The notes below the pieces were generated by a model. The model was not told the origin of the DNA. It ran no database searches and saw only the letters and a program-made list of their open reading frames with translations. 64,000 nt of DNA from the NCBI RefSeq assembly GCF_030815415.1, contig NZ_JAUSWW010000001.1:8556001-8620000 (forward strand), in the 5' to 3' direction. A program made the translations under genes and the position numbers. The DNA comes from Streptomyces canus (lineage in GTDB: Bacteria > Actinomycetota > Actinomycetes > Streptomycetales > Streptomycetaceae). Within the stretch, counting starts at the first letter, position 1, and the number at the start of each line of letters is the position of its first letter. Positions 1 to 9,026 of the stretch are shown here, piece after piece.

Positions 1-118
1 GGAATGGGCGGTCCTCGGCTTCGGCCTGTACGTCCCGCTCGTGCTCCTCGCCCGCTGGTACGTGCGGCGGGCGGAGCGCAACGAACGCGACTTCGTACGC
101 CTCGTAGAAGACCGATGA
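1..118 (+). CDS. C-terminal end of a small integral membrane protein (5' truncated)
   Basis: The window opens inside this gene. Only 38 codons and the TGA at 116-118 remain. They encode one hydrophobic helix followed by a charged tail rich in Arg, Glu and Asp (RRAERNERDF). The stop overlaps the ATG of the symporter gene in an ATGA junction, so the two are translationally coupled. Small DUF485-type membrane proteins commonly precede SSS-family acetate-type symporters, and the topology and position fit that role. The family assignment is inference because most of the protein lies outside the window. Confidence 0.6.
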   Translation, partial: EWAVLGFGLYVPLVLLARWYVRRAERNERDFVRLVEDR

Positions 119-1827
119 ACTCCAGCTACGCCGTTCCGGCCGTCGCCCTCGTCGTGGTCGCCACCGTCCTCGTCGGCGCCTTCGGCCTGCGCATCTCCCG
201 CACCACGTCCGACTTCTACGTCGCCTCGCGCACCGTCGGCCCCCGGCTCAACGCGGCCGCCATCAGCGGTGAGTACCTCTCCGCCGCGTCCTTCCTGGGC
301 ATCGCGGGCCTGGTCCTGGTCCAGGGCCCCGACATGCTCTGGTACCCGGTCGGCTACACCGCCGGCTACCTCGTCCTGCTGATCTTCGTCGCCGCCCCGC
401 TGCGCCGCTCCGGTGCCTACACCCTGCCCGACTTCGCCGAGGCCCGGCTCGCCTCCCAGGCGGTACGACGACTCGCCGGGGCCTTCGTCGTCGGCGTCGG
501 CTGGCTGTATCTGCTGCCCCAACTCCAGGGCGCGGGGCTCACGCTGACGGTCCTGACCGGGGCGCCCGACGGGCTCGGCGGAGTGATCGTCGCCGTCGTC
601 GTGGTCGCGACCGTCGCCGCGGGCGGCATGCGCAGCATCACCTTCGTGCAGGCCTTCCAGTACTGGCTCAAGCTCACCGCGCTGCTCGTCCCCGCCCTCT
701 TCCTCGTCCTCGCCTGGCAGGGCGACGGCGCTCCCACCCACGCCTTCGAGGAACCGGCCACCTTCCGCGAACAGCGGGTCGTCCGCGTCGACGACAGCCT
801 CGACCTGGAACTCGACCGCCCGCTGACCGTCACGGTCGACGGCACCGTCGACGGCCGCACCCACGAGGACACCGAACTCCGCCTCCCCGCCGGCACCCAC
901 CACATCGACGCCGGCACCCGGCTGACCTTCGCCCAGGGTGCCCCCGTCCCCGAGGCCGACCGCAACCACGGAGCCGGCCTGTCGCCCTCCCAGGCCGAGA
1001 CCCGCGGCGAACGCCCGCTGTACGCCACGTACGGACTGATCCTCGCGACCTTCCTCGGCACCATGGGCCTGCCGCACGTGGTGGTCCGCTTCTACACCAG
1101 CCCGCACGGCGTTGCCGCCCGCCGCACCACCGTCGCGGTCCTCGGCCTGATCGGCGCCTTCTACCTCCTGCCACCGGTCTACGGCGCCCTCGGCCGCCTG
1201 TACGCCCCCGAACTCACCCTCACCTCGAACGCGGACGCCGCCGTCCTGCTGCTGCCCGACCGGATGATCGGCGGCCTCGGCGGCGACCTGCTCGGCGCAC
1301 TGGTCGCCGGGGGAGCCTTCGCGGCGTTCCTGTCGACCGCCTCGGGGCTGACTATGGCGGTGGCCGGCGTGCTCGCCCAGGACGTCCTCCCCTCCCGCGG
1401 CGTACGGCACTTCAGACTCGGCACGGTCCTCGCCATGGCCGTACCGCTGGCGGCGAGCGTCCTGGTCGGCGGCCTGCCGGTCGCCGACGCGGTCGGGCTC
1501 GCCTTCGCGGTGTCGGCCTCCTCCTTCTGCCCGCTGCTCGTCCTCGGCATCTGGTGGCGCCGTCTGACCCCGCCCGGCGCGGCCGCCGGGATGCTGGTGG
1601 GCGGCGGCTCCGCCCTGGTCGCCGTGGCCGCGACGATGGCCGGCCTGCCCGGCACCGGAGCGCTGCACGCCGTGCTCGCCTGGCCCGCCCTCTGGTCGGT
1701 ACCCCTGGCCTTCCTCACCATGGTCCTGGTGTCCCTGGCCACCCCGGGCCGGGTCCCGGCCGGAACGGCGGCTGTCCTGGCGCGTTTCCATCTGCCGGAG
1801 GAGCTGCGGGCGGAGGTGAAGGCATGA
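115..1827 (+). CDS. SSS-family sodium:solute (acetate-type) symporter
   Basis: A polytopic membrane transporter of about 570 residues. The N-terminus has the TSDFYVASRTV motif and the first helices typical of the sodium:solute symporter family, where the segment following TM1 carries the SGEYLSAASF motif. A hydrophilic insert at about residues 205-300, rich in Asp, Arg and Thr, separates two membrane blocks. It is then followed by GTMGLPHVVVRFYTSP, a motif shared with ActP-like acetate permeases. Start chosen at the ATG overlapping the upstream stop (ATGA); an upstream in-frame ATG at position 4 would read through the neighbour gene in another frame. Downstream lies a LytS-type kinase, so carboxylate uptake and sensing may be linked. 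The substrate cannot be fixed from sequence; acetate, propionate or pyruvate are all plausible. Confidence 0.88.
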   Translation: MNSSYAVPAVALVVVATVLVGAFGLRISRTTSDFYVASRTVGPRLNAAAISGEYLSAASFLGIAGLVLVQGPDMLWYPVGYTAGYLVLLIFVAAPLRRSGAYTLPDFAEARLASQAVRRLAGAFVVGVGWLYLLPQLQGAGLTLTVLTGAPDGLGGVIVAVVVVATVAAGGMRSITFVQAFQYWLKLTALLVPALFLVLAWQGDGAPTHAFEEPATFREQRVVRVDDSLDLELDRPLTVTVDGTVDGRTHEDTELRLPAGTHHIDAGTRLTFAQGAPVPEADRNHGAGLSPSQAETRGERPLYATYGLILATFLGTMGLPHVVVRFYTSPHGVAARRTTVAVLGLIGAFYLLPPVYGALGRLYAPELTLTSNADAAVLLLPDRMIGGLGGDLLGALVAGGAFAAFLSTASGLTMAVAGVLAQDVLPSRGVRHFRLGTVLAMAVPLAASVLVGGLPVADAVGLAFAVSASSFCPLLVLGIWWRRLTPPGAAAGMLVGGGSALVAVAATMAGLPGTGALHAVLAWPALWSVPLAFLTMVLVSLATPGRVPAGTAAVLARFHLPEELRAEVKA

Positions 1828-1861
1828 GGACATCCCCGAAGAGCCTGATCGGGGCGGCCGT

Positions 1862-3067
1862 ATGAGCGGCTTCCTCGCCGGCCTCTGTGTCGCGATCCTC
1901 CCCCTGCTCGCCGCCGGCTTCTGGCTGGGCCGCCGCACCGCGCGCCCCGAGAGTCTGCGCGGCCTCGGCACCCCCGTCGAGCACGCCACCTTCGAGACCC
2001 TGCACACCGCCTCCCTCGCCGCGCCTCCGCTCAGGGCGGGCCTCACCGAGGAGACCGCCGGCAAGTCGGCCCGCCGGCTGCGCACGCTCCTCGGCACGGA
2101 CGCCCTGTGCCTGACCGACCAGAAGGCGGTACTGGTCTGGGACGGCATCGGCGGCCACCACCGCGCCCAGATCATGGAGCGGCTCGCCGGACCCCTGGAG
2201 ACCGGCCGCGGCGAGGCCTTCCCGCTGACCTGCGACCACCTCGACTGCACGGTCCGCTGGGCCGTCGTGGCACCGCTCACCGTCGACGACCGGATCCATG
2301 GAACCCTCGTCGCCTTCGGGCCCCACGAGTCCGCCGTCCTCGTCCGGGCCGCCGGGGAAGTCGCCCGCTGGATCTCCGTCCAGCTCGAACTCGCCGACCT
2401 CGACCAGTCCCGCACCCGCCTCATCGAAGCCGAGATCAAGGCCCTGCGCGCCCAGATATCCCCGCACTTCATCTTCAACTCGCTCGCCGTGATCGCGAGT
2501 TTCGTCCGCACCGATCCCGAGCGCGCCCGCGAACTGCTTCTGGAGTTCGCCGACTTCACCCGCTACTCGTTCCGCAGGCACGGCGACTTCACCACCCTCG
2601 CCGACGAACTCCACGCCATCGACCACTACTTGGCGCTGGTGCGGGCCCGCTTCGGCGACCGCCTCTCCGTCACCCTCCAGATCGCCCCCGAGGTGCTGCC
2701 GGTCGCCCTGCCCTTCCTCTGCCTGCAACCGCTCGTCGAGAACGCCGTCAAGCACGGCCTGGAAGGAAAGGCCGACAAGGCCCACATCAGCATCACCGCA
2801 CAGGACGCCGGAGCCGAGGCGCTCGTCGTCATCGAGGACGACGGCACGGGAATGGACCCCGCCGTGCTGCGCCGCATCCTCGCCGGAGAGGTCAGCCCCT
2901 CGGGAGGCATCGGACTGTCCAACGTCGACGACCGGCTCCGCCAGGTCTACGGCGACGACCACGGCCTCGTCATCGAGACCGCCATAGGGGCGGGAATGAA
3001 GATCACCGCCCGGCTGCCGAAGTACCAGCCGGGGGTGCACTCCGCCGGGCGCCTGAGCCGTGAATAG
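1862..3067 (+). CDS. LytS/YehU-type sensor histidine kinase
   Basis: A 401-residue histidine kinase. One N-terminal membrane helix (residues 5-23) is followed by a GAF-like sensing region (about 60-175) and a His_kinase domain. The phospho-acceptor region reads ALRAQISPHFIFNSL with His202, the hallmark of the LytS subfamily. The C-terminal HATPase carries the N-box LVENAVKHG and a G-box DDGTGM, plus GGIGLSNVDDRL. It starts 34 bp after the symporter stop with a weak GGGGCGG site, so it probably belongs to the same operon. No LytTR response regulator is inside the window; in related clusters it lies upstream of the symporter, just beyond the left edge. The natural inference is control of symporter expression. 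Confidence 0.9.
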   Translation: MSGFLAGLCVAILPLLAAGFWLGRRTARPESLRGLGTPVEHATFETLHTASLAAPPLRAGLTEETAGKSARRLRTLLGTDALCLTDQKAVLVWDGIGGHHRAQIMERLAGPLETGRGEAFPLTCDHLDCTVRWAVVAPLTVDDRIHGTLVAFGPHESAVLVRAAGEVARWISVQLELADLDQSRTRLIEAEIKALRAQISPHFIFNSLAVIASFVRTDPERARELLLEFADFTRYSFRRHGDFTTLADELHAIDHYLALVRARFGDRLSVTLQIAPEVLPVALPFLCLQPLVENAVKHGLEGKADKAHISITAQDAGAEALVVIEDDGTGMDPAVLRRILAGEVSPSGGIGLSNVDDRLRQVYGDDHGLVIETAIGAGMKITARLPKYQPGVHSAGRLSRE

Positions 3068-3090
3068 GCCTCAGACGCCGTGCGTGGGCC

Positions 3091-3267
3091 TCAGGTACTG
3101 CGCGTGACGACCATCCCGAGGGTGATCAGGCCCAGCACGACCCAGCCGAACCACAGCCAGCCGTTGCTGCCGAGCGCCACCGTGTAGGCCGTCACCACGA
3201 CGAGACCGCCGACGGTGAGCACCCCCATCGTTCTGGTCGAGCCATCCGTGGAACCGGTACCGGGCAT
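3091..3267 (-). CDS. Small membrane protein, 58 aa
   Basis: A 58-residue protein with two hydrophobic segments separated by a short GSNG turn, ending TRST. Start ATG at 3267 is chosen because GAGGAGGG lies 8 bp upstream, an excellent ribosome site. It begins 13 bp after the stop of the Ser/Thr kinase gene, so the two probably share a transcript. The protein has no recognised domain. It may be a small accessory subunit of the kinase signalling unit, but that rests only on position. Confidence 0.75.
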   Translation of the reverse strand: MPGTGSTDGSTRTMGVLTVGGLVVVTAYTVALGSNGWLWFGWVVLGLITLGMVVTRST

Positions 3268-3280
3268 CGCAACACCCTCC

Positions 3281-5128
3281 TCAGGATTGGTCTCCCTCCA
3301 TGGTGCCCCCGTTCTGCTTCCTGACGGTGCAGACGACGAAATGTGTGCCCGCCTTCCAGGGGCCTTCGCTCGTCCAGGAGCCCGCGGTGAACACCGACGG
3401 GTCGAAGCCGTAGTCCCGTGGCGGCACCTCCCGCCCGCACGCCACGTCCGACTCGGTGCGCGCCTCATCGAGCGTGACGTCGGCACCCAACCGGGTGAAC
3501 CCGAGCACTTCCTCGTCATGCGCCCCCGCACAGGACATCAGCCGGGCGGACCGATTCGACCGCACGTCCAGACAGTCCCGTTTCTGCATGTTCGACACGT
3601 CGGAGAACGCGGAGCCGGGCTCGCGGTGATCGCCGAGCGGCCCGTACACCGGCCCGTGCACGCCCAGCACCAGACAGGCGGTCCGCTTCCCGGCGGCCAC
3701 GAAACCCGCCTCGCTCGGCACGACGGCGAAGCTGCGGACATCCGCCAGCCTCCCGCGGAGCTCCTCGGTCCGCTCCTCGCACGCCGCCGGGCCCCGCTCC
3801 CGGGCTTCGGCGGCGGACGCGGCCCCGACGAAGGCCAGCACCTGTCCGTCGGCCGCGCTGCCGCAGCCGGGCTCCAGGCGCAGCCGCGGAGTGCCCTTGA
3901 AGGCGCCGGTGTCCCCCCAGTCGGCGAGCACGCAGTCGCCGTCCTTGAGAGGCCGGGAGAGCCCGATCCGGGTGCCGTACGGCTGTGCGGTCCCGCCCTC
4001 CTTCCCGTCGGCGGGCGGCTGCTGGGCCACGGCGTACCAGACCCCGCCCCCGGCGATGGCCAGCCCCAGCAGACCGGCGAGGGCGGAGTGCAGGGCCCGG
4101 GGGCGGGTACGCCGCCTGCTGCCGCCCGAGGTGACCAGGGGTCCGAAGCCCTCCGGGGCGGCCGGCGGCGGTGGCACCGGTGCGGGCGGAGGCGGCATCG
4201 GTTGGGCCCAGGGAGGCTGCGATCCGAGGTCGGTCCGGGTCCGGGCACGGGCCTCCGCCTGCGACACGACGAGCTGTGACAGCGCCGTCTCCGCCTGGGT
4301 CGCGGTGATCCGCCGCCCCGGGTCCTTGACCAGCATCGCCTCGAGTACGGGGCCCAGGGCGCCGGCCCGCCGCGGTGGCCGCGGCTCGTCCATGACCACC
4401 GCGGTGATCTCCGCGAAGTGCGACTCTCGGTCGAACGGACCGCGGCCCTCCACGGCGTGGTACAGCGTGCAGCCCAGCGAGAACAGGTCCGCCGCCGGGG
4501 TGGGCGACCCGCCCGTGGCCCGCTCCGGCGCCAGATAGCCCGCCGTGCCCACGAGTACGGACGTCAGCGTGTACCGCGTCTCGCCGGCGTCCGGCTGCAC
4601 GGAGATGCCGTAGTCGGTGAGCAGGACACGGCCGTACGGCGACCCGGAGCGGTCCGGTGCGAGCAGGATGTTCGCCGGTTTCACGTCCCGGTGCATGACG
4701 CCCCGCTGGTGCCCGGCGGTCAGCGCGTCCAGCACAGCCAGGCCGACCCGGGCGCACTCCGCGGGCTGCAGCGGGCCACGCCGGGCGACCAGGTCGCGCA
4801 GGTCCACCGCGCCCGCCACGTACTCCATGACGATCCACGGCAGCCCCTCGTGCTCCAGTACGTCGTGCACGGTGACCACGTGCGGATGGCCGCGCAGCCC
4901 CGCCGCGTACCGGGCCTCCGCGCGGGCCCGCGCCACCCGGGCCTCCCGGTCGTGGCCGGCTTCCGCCTCGTCCCGGAAGACGATCTCCTTGAGCGCGACC
5001 TCGCAGGCGAGTCTCTGGTCGTGGGCGAGCCAGACATGGCCCATGCCGCCGCTGCCGAGCTGGTTCAGCAGCAGATAGCGGCCGGCGATGATCCGGCCCA
5101 CTCCCGACGTCGATGGTCCTGAAGGCAT
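3281..5128 (-). CDS. Membrane-anchored Ser/Thr protein kinase (PknB-like catalytic domain)
   Basis: A 615-residue Hanks-type kinase. The N-terminal kinase domain (about 10-285) has the glycine loop GSGGMG (25-30), Lys47 in VALKEI, HRDVKPAN with Asp148, and DYG at 172-174 in place of the usual DFG. A proline-rich linker (about 300-345) leads to one transmembrane helix (about 350-370). The outer domain carries eight cysteines, which suggests four disulfides, and lacks PASTA repeats. A GGGAG site precedes the ATG. The next gene upstream encodes a lipoprotein with a PASTA domain, so sensing may be split between the two proteins. Its cytoplasmic substrates are unknown. Confidence 0.92.
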   Translation of the reverse strand: MPSGPSTSGVGRIIAGRYLLLNQLGSGGMGHVWLAHDQRLACEVALKEIVFRDEAEAGHDREARVARARAEARYAAGLRGHPHVVTVHDVLEHEGLPWIVMEYVAGAVDLRDLVARRGPLQPAECARVGLAVLDALTAGHQRGVMHRDVKPANILLAPDRSGSPYGRVLLTDYGISVQPDAGETRYTLTSVLVGTAGYLAPERATGGSPTPAADLFSLGCTLYHAVEGRGPFDRESHFAEITAVVMDEPRPPRRAGALGPVLEAMLVKDPGRRITATQAETALSQLVVSQAEARARTRTDLGSQPPWAQPMPPPPAPVPPPPAAPEGFGPLVTSGGSRRRTRPRALHSALAGLLGLAIAGGGVWYAVAQQPPADGKEGGTAQPYGTRIGLSRPLKDGDCVLADWGDTGAFKGTPRLRLEPGCGSAADGQVLAFVGAASAAEARERGPAACEERTEELRGRLADVRSFAVVPSEAGFVAAGKRTACLVLGVHGPVYGPLGDHREPGSAFSDVSNMQKRDCLDVRSNRSARLMSCAGAHDEEVLGFTRLGADVTLDEARTESDVACGREVPPRDYGFDPSVFTAGSWTSEGPWKAGTHFVVCTVRKQNGGTMEGDQS

Positions 5129-5244
5129 CCGGCGACTCCCGGGATCTGCGGGGCGCCAAGCGCTCCGCTGGACGTGCGGTGCTTCGTCTGCGGGTCCGTC
5201 GTGGCCGGCCGCGCGGTTGCCCGCGCGGACTCCGTCGGCCCCGC

Positions 5245-6582
5245 TCAGACGGTGGCGCTTTCCGTGGGCTCCTCGGCGGCGGGCTCACTGGTGGGCGGCT
5301 CGCTCGTGACCGGCGCGGTGCTGGTGGCCGGGACGCTGGTGGTGGCCGGAGGCGGTGGTGGTGCGCTGGTCGTCTGCGGGGGTGCTGTGGTGACGACCGG
5401 GGGTGAGCTCGTCGCCGGTGAGCTGCTCGACGGGGGCGGCGACGGGCTGCCGCTCGACGGCGGGGGCGCGGAGCCGGCCGGGCCGGACGGGGGCGGGGGC
5501 GAGCCGCTGCCGGACCCCGAGCCCGCACCGGGACCCGGTGTCGACGGCTCGGAGGGCGGCGACTGCGGGGGTGCGGTGGTCGTGGGCGGGGGAGTGGTCG
5601 TGGACCCGTCCGAGGGGCCGGAGTCCCCGGCCACGCTCAGCATCACGTACTGCCCGAACCCCAGCTCGGTCCCGGCCGGCGGATCGGTCGCCGTGACCCG
5701 GGCGTCGTCCGGCGGCAGCCCCTCGCTGTCATAGCCGGCCGCGAGCCCCTTGTCGGTCAGCGAGCGCCGGGCCTGTCCGAACGTCTCCCCGGCGAGGTTC
5801 GGCACCGCGCGCTTCTCCCGGGTGTCGAACATGGCGTCCTTCGCTCCCGAGGTGCCGACCGGCCGGCTGATACCGCGGTCGGTGTCCTCGACGTCGACGA
5901 GGACGATCTTCTCCAGGGGCCGGGGCGCGGGCCGCACCGCGACGACGGAGGAACGGTCGTACCCCTTCCACTCCTGGTTCCCGTCCTCGAACTTGACCGA
6001 GATACGGTTCGTGTCACCCGCGAAGGGCCGCAGCGGATTTCCGCACGAGCACTTCACGGCGGGCCTGCCCTGCACATCGATCAGAATCGCGATTCCGGCC
6101 TGGAGCAGGGAATCGTAGGGAACAGCCTTTCCCTTTTTGTAGTCGTGGTTCTTCACGAGAGTGTCGTGACGCAACAGGACGGGCGTGAGCCGCTCGAGAT
6201 AATCCGGTATCCGATCCGTGGAGATTTTGAGGGCACGTGCCCATGCCTGTGCCTTCTGGTCGTTCCTGGGATCGGTGAGGAATTGCTCGAGCTGGTCGAC
6301 GTCACAGACGGTCGGCTGCTTCGAACCCCCGTACAGACCGGGGGTGTCGCCCTGTTGCAGACTGCCCCGCACGGACCGCGACGCGACCTGCGCGTCCTTC
6401 CCCAGCCCGCTGTTCTCGTCGAAGAAGGGATCGAGCGCGGGCACGCTCGCGGCGACCGCCTTCACCAGCGTCAAAGGCGTCCCGCGGTCGCAGCCGCTGA
6501 GCGCCAGTACACAGACCAGCAGCACCGCGATCCGGCGGATCGAAGATTTCCCGGCCCTTTGCAGAAAAACGCGAATTGTCAT
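5245..6582 (-). CDS. DUF6777-type lipoprotein with PASTA domain and Pro/Ser/Thr tail
   Basis: A 445-residue exported lipoprotein. The start at 6582 gives an N-terminus with basic residues, a hydrophobic core and the lipobox LALSGC, and it is preceded by a GGGGGGAGCGG site. The mature part has a conserved central domain (about 40-250) with a CSCGNP motif. A single PASTA-like domain follows (VPNLAGETFGQARRSL ... ATDPPAGTELGFG). The last 120 residues are low-complexity Pro, Ser and Thr, a likely wall-spanning or O-mannosylated linker. The 5' third uses more A/T-ending codons than its neighbours. It lies 116 bp from the kinase gene in the same direction. PASTA modules bind muropeptides in PknB-type kinases, so a wall-sensing partner role is plausible. 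Confidence 0.8.
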   Translation of the reverse strand: MTIRVFLQRAGKSSIRRIAVLLVCVLALSGCDRGTPLTLVKAVAASVPALDPFFDENSGLGKDAQVASRSVRGSLQQGDTPGLYGGSKQPTVCDVDQLEQFLTDPRNDQKAQAWARALKISTDRIPDYLERLTPVLLRHDTLVKNHDYKKGKAVPYDSLLQAGIAILIDVQGRPAVKCSCGNPLRPFAGDTNRISVKFEDGNQEWKGYDRSSVVAVRPAPRPLEKIVLVDVEDTDRGISRPVGTSGAKDAMFDTREKRAVPNLAGETFGQARRSLTDKGLAAGYDSEGLPPDDARVTATDPPAGTELGFGQYVMLSVAGDSGPSDGSTTTPPPTTTAPPQSPPSEPSTPGPGAGSGSGSGSPPPPSGPAGSAPPPSSGSPSPPPSSSSPATSSPPVVTTAPPQTTSAPPPPPATTSVPATSTAPVTSEPPTSEPAAEEPTESATV

Positions 6583-6683
6583 TACCGCTCCCCCCGGCGG
6601 TTCCCCAACGCGTTTCATGCTAACGAACGGAAAACCATTCCCGACGGATTGAGGAAAAAGAGCGGGCTGAGGGGAAAGAGGTG

Positions 6684-7634
6684 TCAGCGACTGCGTGCGT
6701 CGAGTGAGGCCAAATAGGCGTTGTACGCCTCGAGTTCCTTGTCCCCGTCCCGGTCGGCGGCCCGGTCCTTGCGCTTGGCCTGCCGCTGCTCGGAGCCGTA
6801 CCACTGGAACAGCAGCGCGATCAGCACCAGCACGGACGGGATCTCGCTGAACGCCCAGGCGATACCGCCCGCGGCGTTCTGGTCGGAGAGCGCGTCGATA
6901 CCGAGTGAGGCGGGCGGGTTCTCGAACGTCTTGACCATCGGGGCGGACGCCATCATCAGCGCGATCCCGAAGAACGCGTGGAACGGCATGCCCGCGAACA
7001 GCTCCAGCATCCGCATCAGATAGCCGGGCCGGGTGGGACCGGGATCGACACCGATGATCGGCCAGAAGAACACCACGCCCACGGCGAGGAAGTGCACCAT
7101 CATCGCGACGTGCCCCGTCTTCGAGCCCATCAGGAAGTCGAAGATCGGCGTGAAGTACAGCGCGTACAGGCTCGCGATGAACAGCGGGATGGTGAACGCC
7201 GGATGCGTGATGATCCGCATGTACCGGCTGTGCAGCAGGGCGAGGAGCAGCTCACGCGGCCCCTTGCGCCCCCTGCCCGCGACCGGCAGCGCGCGCAGCG
7301 CCAGGGTCATCGGGGCGCCGAGCAGGATGAGGATCGGCGACAGCATGCTGATGATCATGTGCTGCACCATGTGCACGCTGAACATGACCATCCCGTAGTC
7401 GTTCAGCCTGGTGCACATCACCAGCCCGATGGACAGCACACCGGCGATGTACGACACGGTCCGCCACACCGACCAGGCGTCCCCCCGCCGCCTGAGCCGC
7501 ACGACCCCCCACACGTACAGAGCCAGCCCCACGAGGCAGGCGACGAGAAAGAACGGGTCGGCCGACCACTGAAGACCCCGCCCCAGCGTGAACGGCGGCA
7601 GATCCATGGTCATGCCGTGCCCGCTGTGATCCAT
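6684..7634 (-). CDS. CtaG-like cytochrome c oxidase assembly membrane protein
   Basis: A 316-residue polytopic protein of the caa3-type CtaG family, predicted to help load copper into cytochrome c oxidase. The N-terminus MDHSGHGMTMD is rich in His and Met, a likely copper-binding segment. About seven membrane helices follow, with the conserved pieces SVHMVQHM and FFGIALM. The start at 7634 is supported by AGGAG ten bases upstream; an upstream in-frame start would add an unconserved leader. The C-terminus is charged and cytoplasmic. The gene is flanked by a terminator hairpin at its 5' side that belongs to pfkA, so it has its own promoter. Confidence 0.88.
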   Translation of the reverse strand: MDHSGHGMTMDLPPFTLGRGLQWSADPFFLVACLVGLALYVWGVVRLRRRGDAWSVWRTVSYIAGVLSIGLVMCTRLNDYGMVMFSVHMVQHMIISMLSPILILLGAPMTLALRALPVAGRGRKGPRELLLALLHSRYMRIITHPAFTIPLFIASLYALYFTPIFDFLMGSKTGHVAMMVHFLAVGVVFFWPIIGVDPGPTRPGYLMRMLELFAGMPFHAFFGIALMMASAPMVKTFENPPASLGIDALSDQNAAGGIAWAFSEIPSVLVLIALLFQWYGSEQRQAKRKDRAADRDGDKELEAYNAYLASLDARSR

Positions 7635-7690
7635 ACCGCCGGCTCCTGATTCGTGGGGGTTGTGCAAGTCTGTCCGCACCCACACTAGAA

Positions 7691-7722
7691 CTGCCCCCGG
7701 CCACATCTTGGACCGGGGGCAG
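7691..7722 (-). terminator. Hairpin terminator downstream of pfkA
   Basis: A perfect 10-bp stem, CTGCCCCCGG against CCGGGGGCAG, with a 12-base loop. It lies 88 bp beyond the pfkA stop and upstream of the next minus-strand gene, as expected for a terminator separating the two. No T-run follows, which is usual for Streptomyces terminators. Confidence 0.65.
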
Positions 7723-7725
7723 GTT

Positions 7726-7777
7726 GACCCACCTAGGGGCGCGGGGAACTGCGCGACCCGCCACGACGAACCCGCGG
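7726..7777 (+). repeat. Streptomyces dispersed intergenic repeat, copy 1
   Basis: Contains the core GGGGCGCGGGGAACTGCG followed by CGAC and a CCACGACGAACCC tail. The same core occurs at 11658-11708 and 20724-20778 in this window, always between genes. This copy lies between pfkA and the CtaG-like gene. Confidence 0.85.
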
Positions 7778-7809
7778 CCTGCGACGCTCAAGCGCCCCGA
7801 CGGCGAGAC

Positions 7810-8835
7810 TCAGAGCACGCACTCAGCCTCTTCGTACCGCTCCGCGGGAACCGTCTTCAGTGTCTCCACGGCCTCGGCCAGCGGCACCATCACGATGTCC
7901 GTCCCCTGGAGAGCGGTCATGTGACCGAACTCCCCACGGTGCACGGCCTCAACCGCATGCCACCCGAAACGGGTCGCGAGCACCCGGTCGTACGCGGTCG
8001 GCGTACCACCCCGCTGCACATGCCCCAGGATGACCGGCCGCGCTTCCTTCCCCAGCCGCTGCTCCAGCTCGATGGAGAGCTGGCGGGCGATCCCGGCGAA
8101 CCGCTCGTGCCCGTAGATGTCCTTCGCGCCCTCGTCAAACTCCATGGACCCGGCGGCCGGCTTGGCCCCCTCCGCGGCGACGACGATGGCGAACCGCTTG
8201 CCCGCCTCGAACCGTTCGCCGACCCGCTTGGCCAACTCCTCGATGTCGAAGGGCCGTTCCGGTACGACGATGGCGTGCGCGCCGGCCGCCATGCCCGAGT
8301 GCAGCGCGATCCAGCCGGTGTGCCGCCCCATGACCTCGACGACGAGCACCCGCTGGTGCGACTCGGCGGTGGTCTTGAGCCGGTCCAGGGCCTCCGTTGC
8401 CACCCCCACGGCCGTGTCGAAGCCGAAGGTGACGTCCGTGACCGCGATGTCGTTGTCGATGGTCTTGGGCACGCCGACGATGGGCAGACCGGCGTCCGAC
8501 ATCAGCCGGGCCGCCTTCAGCGTGCCCTCGCCGCCGATCGGGATGATCGCGTCGAGACCGAGGTCCTGGACATGCCCCTTGGCCCGCTCGACCCCGTCAC
8601 GCAGATGCGAGGGCTGGACCCGGGAGGAGCCGAGGATGGTGCCGCCGCGGGCCAGGATGCCGCCCACCGCGTCGAGGTCGAGCTTGAGGTAGTCGCACTC
8701 CAGGAGGCCCTTCCAGCCGTCCCGGAAGCCGATGACCTCGTCGCCGTGGTCGACGACGGCACGGTGCACGACGGACCGGATGACGGCGTTCAGGCCGGGG
8801 CAGTCGCCGCCGGACGTGAGGACACCAATGCGCAT
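7810..8835 (-). CDS. pfkA: 6-phosphofructokinase, group III, predicted ATP-dependent
   Basis: A 341-residue phosphofructokinase that phosphorylates fructose 6-phosphate at C1 in glycolysis. The start at 8835 gives the classical N-terminus MRIGVLTSGGDCPGLN. The active-site loop reads PKTIDNDI. By position, residue 104 is Gly (GGEGT) and residue 124 is Lys (PKTID). In this family Gly104 goes with ATP and Asp104 with pyrophosphate, so ATP use is predicted, with Lys124 marking the mixed group III lineage seen in actinomycetes. Effector-site arginines are partly conserved. A GAGAAGG site lies about 12 bp upstream. Streptomycetes usually carry several pfk paralogues, and which one this is needs genome context. 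Confidence 0.95.
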   Translation of the reverse strand: MRIGVLTSGGDCPGLNAVIRSVVHRAVVDHGDEVIGFRDGWKGLLECDYLKLDLDAVGGILARGGTILGSSRVQPSHLRDGVERAKGHVQDLGLDAIIPIGGEGTLKAARLMSDAGLPIVGVPKTIDNDIAVTDVTFGFDTAVGVATEALDRLKTTAESHQRVLVVEVMGRHTGWIALHSGMAAGAHAIVVPERPFDIEELAKRVGERFEAGKRFAIVVAAEGAKPAAGSMEFDEGAKDIYGHERFAGIARQLSIELEQRLGKEARPVILGHVQRGGTPTAYDRVLATRFGWHAVEAVHRGEFGHMTALQGTDIVMVPLAEAVETLKTVPAERYEEAECVL

Positions 8836-9026
8836 AGCCCGAAACAACCTTCTCAACGTGGGCCGGGGACCGGACCACGCTGTCCGGCTCGATCCCCGCC
8901 ACCCTAGCGGCAGGAGGGGGCGGGGCCGTACCGTGCGTCCGCCTGCTGGACGACCCCGCTCAGGTGTGCGGAGCCATCGTCAGACGGGCTGGTAAAAGCC
9001 GCCTGGAGCGCAGGTGAACTCGCAGC

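Noticed and set aside
417..1064. Long minus-strand reading frame opposite the symporter gene
   Set aside because: It is a shadow of the symporter in a G/C-rich genome. It lacks hydrophobic or motif content, and the plus-strand protein is clearly real.
1824..1865. Thirteen-codon ATG frame between the symporter and the histidine kinase
   Set aside because: Too short to support, no ribosome site, and it overlaps the start of the kinase.
1715..3040. 441-codon minus-strand frame opposite the histidine kinase
   Set aside because: Its sequence is repetitive Gly, Val and Glu produced by complementing the kinase gene, with no ribosome site or motif.
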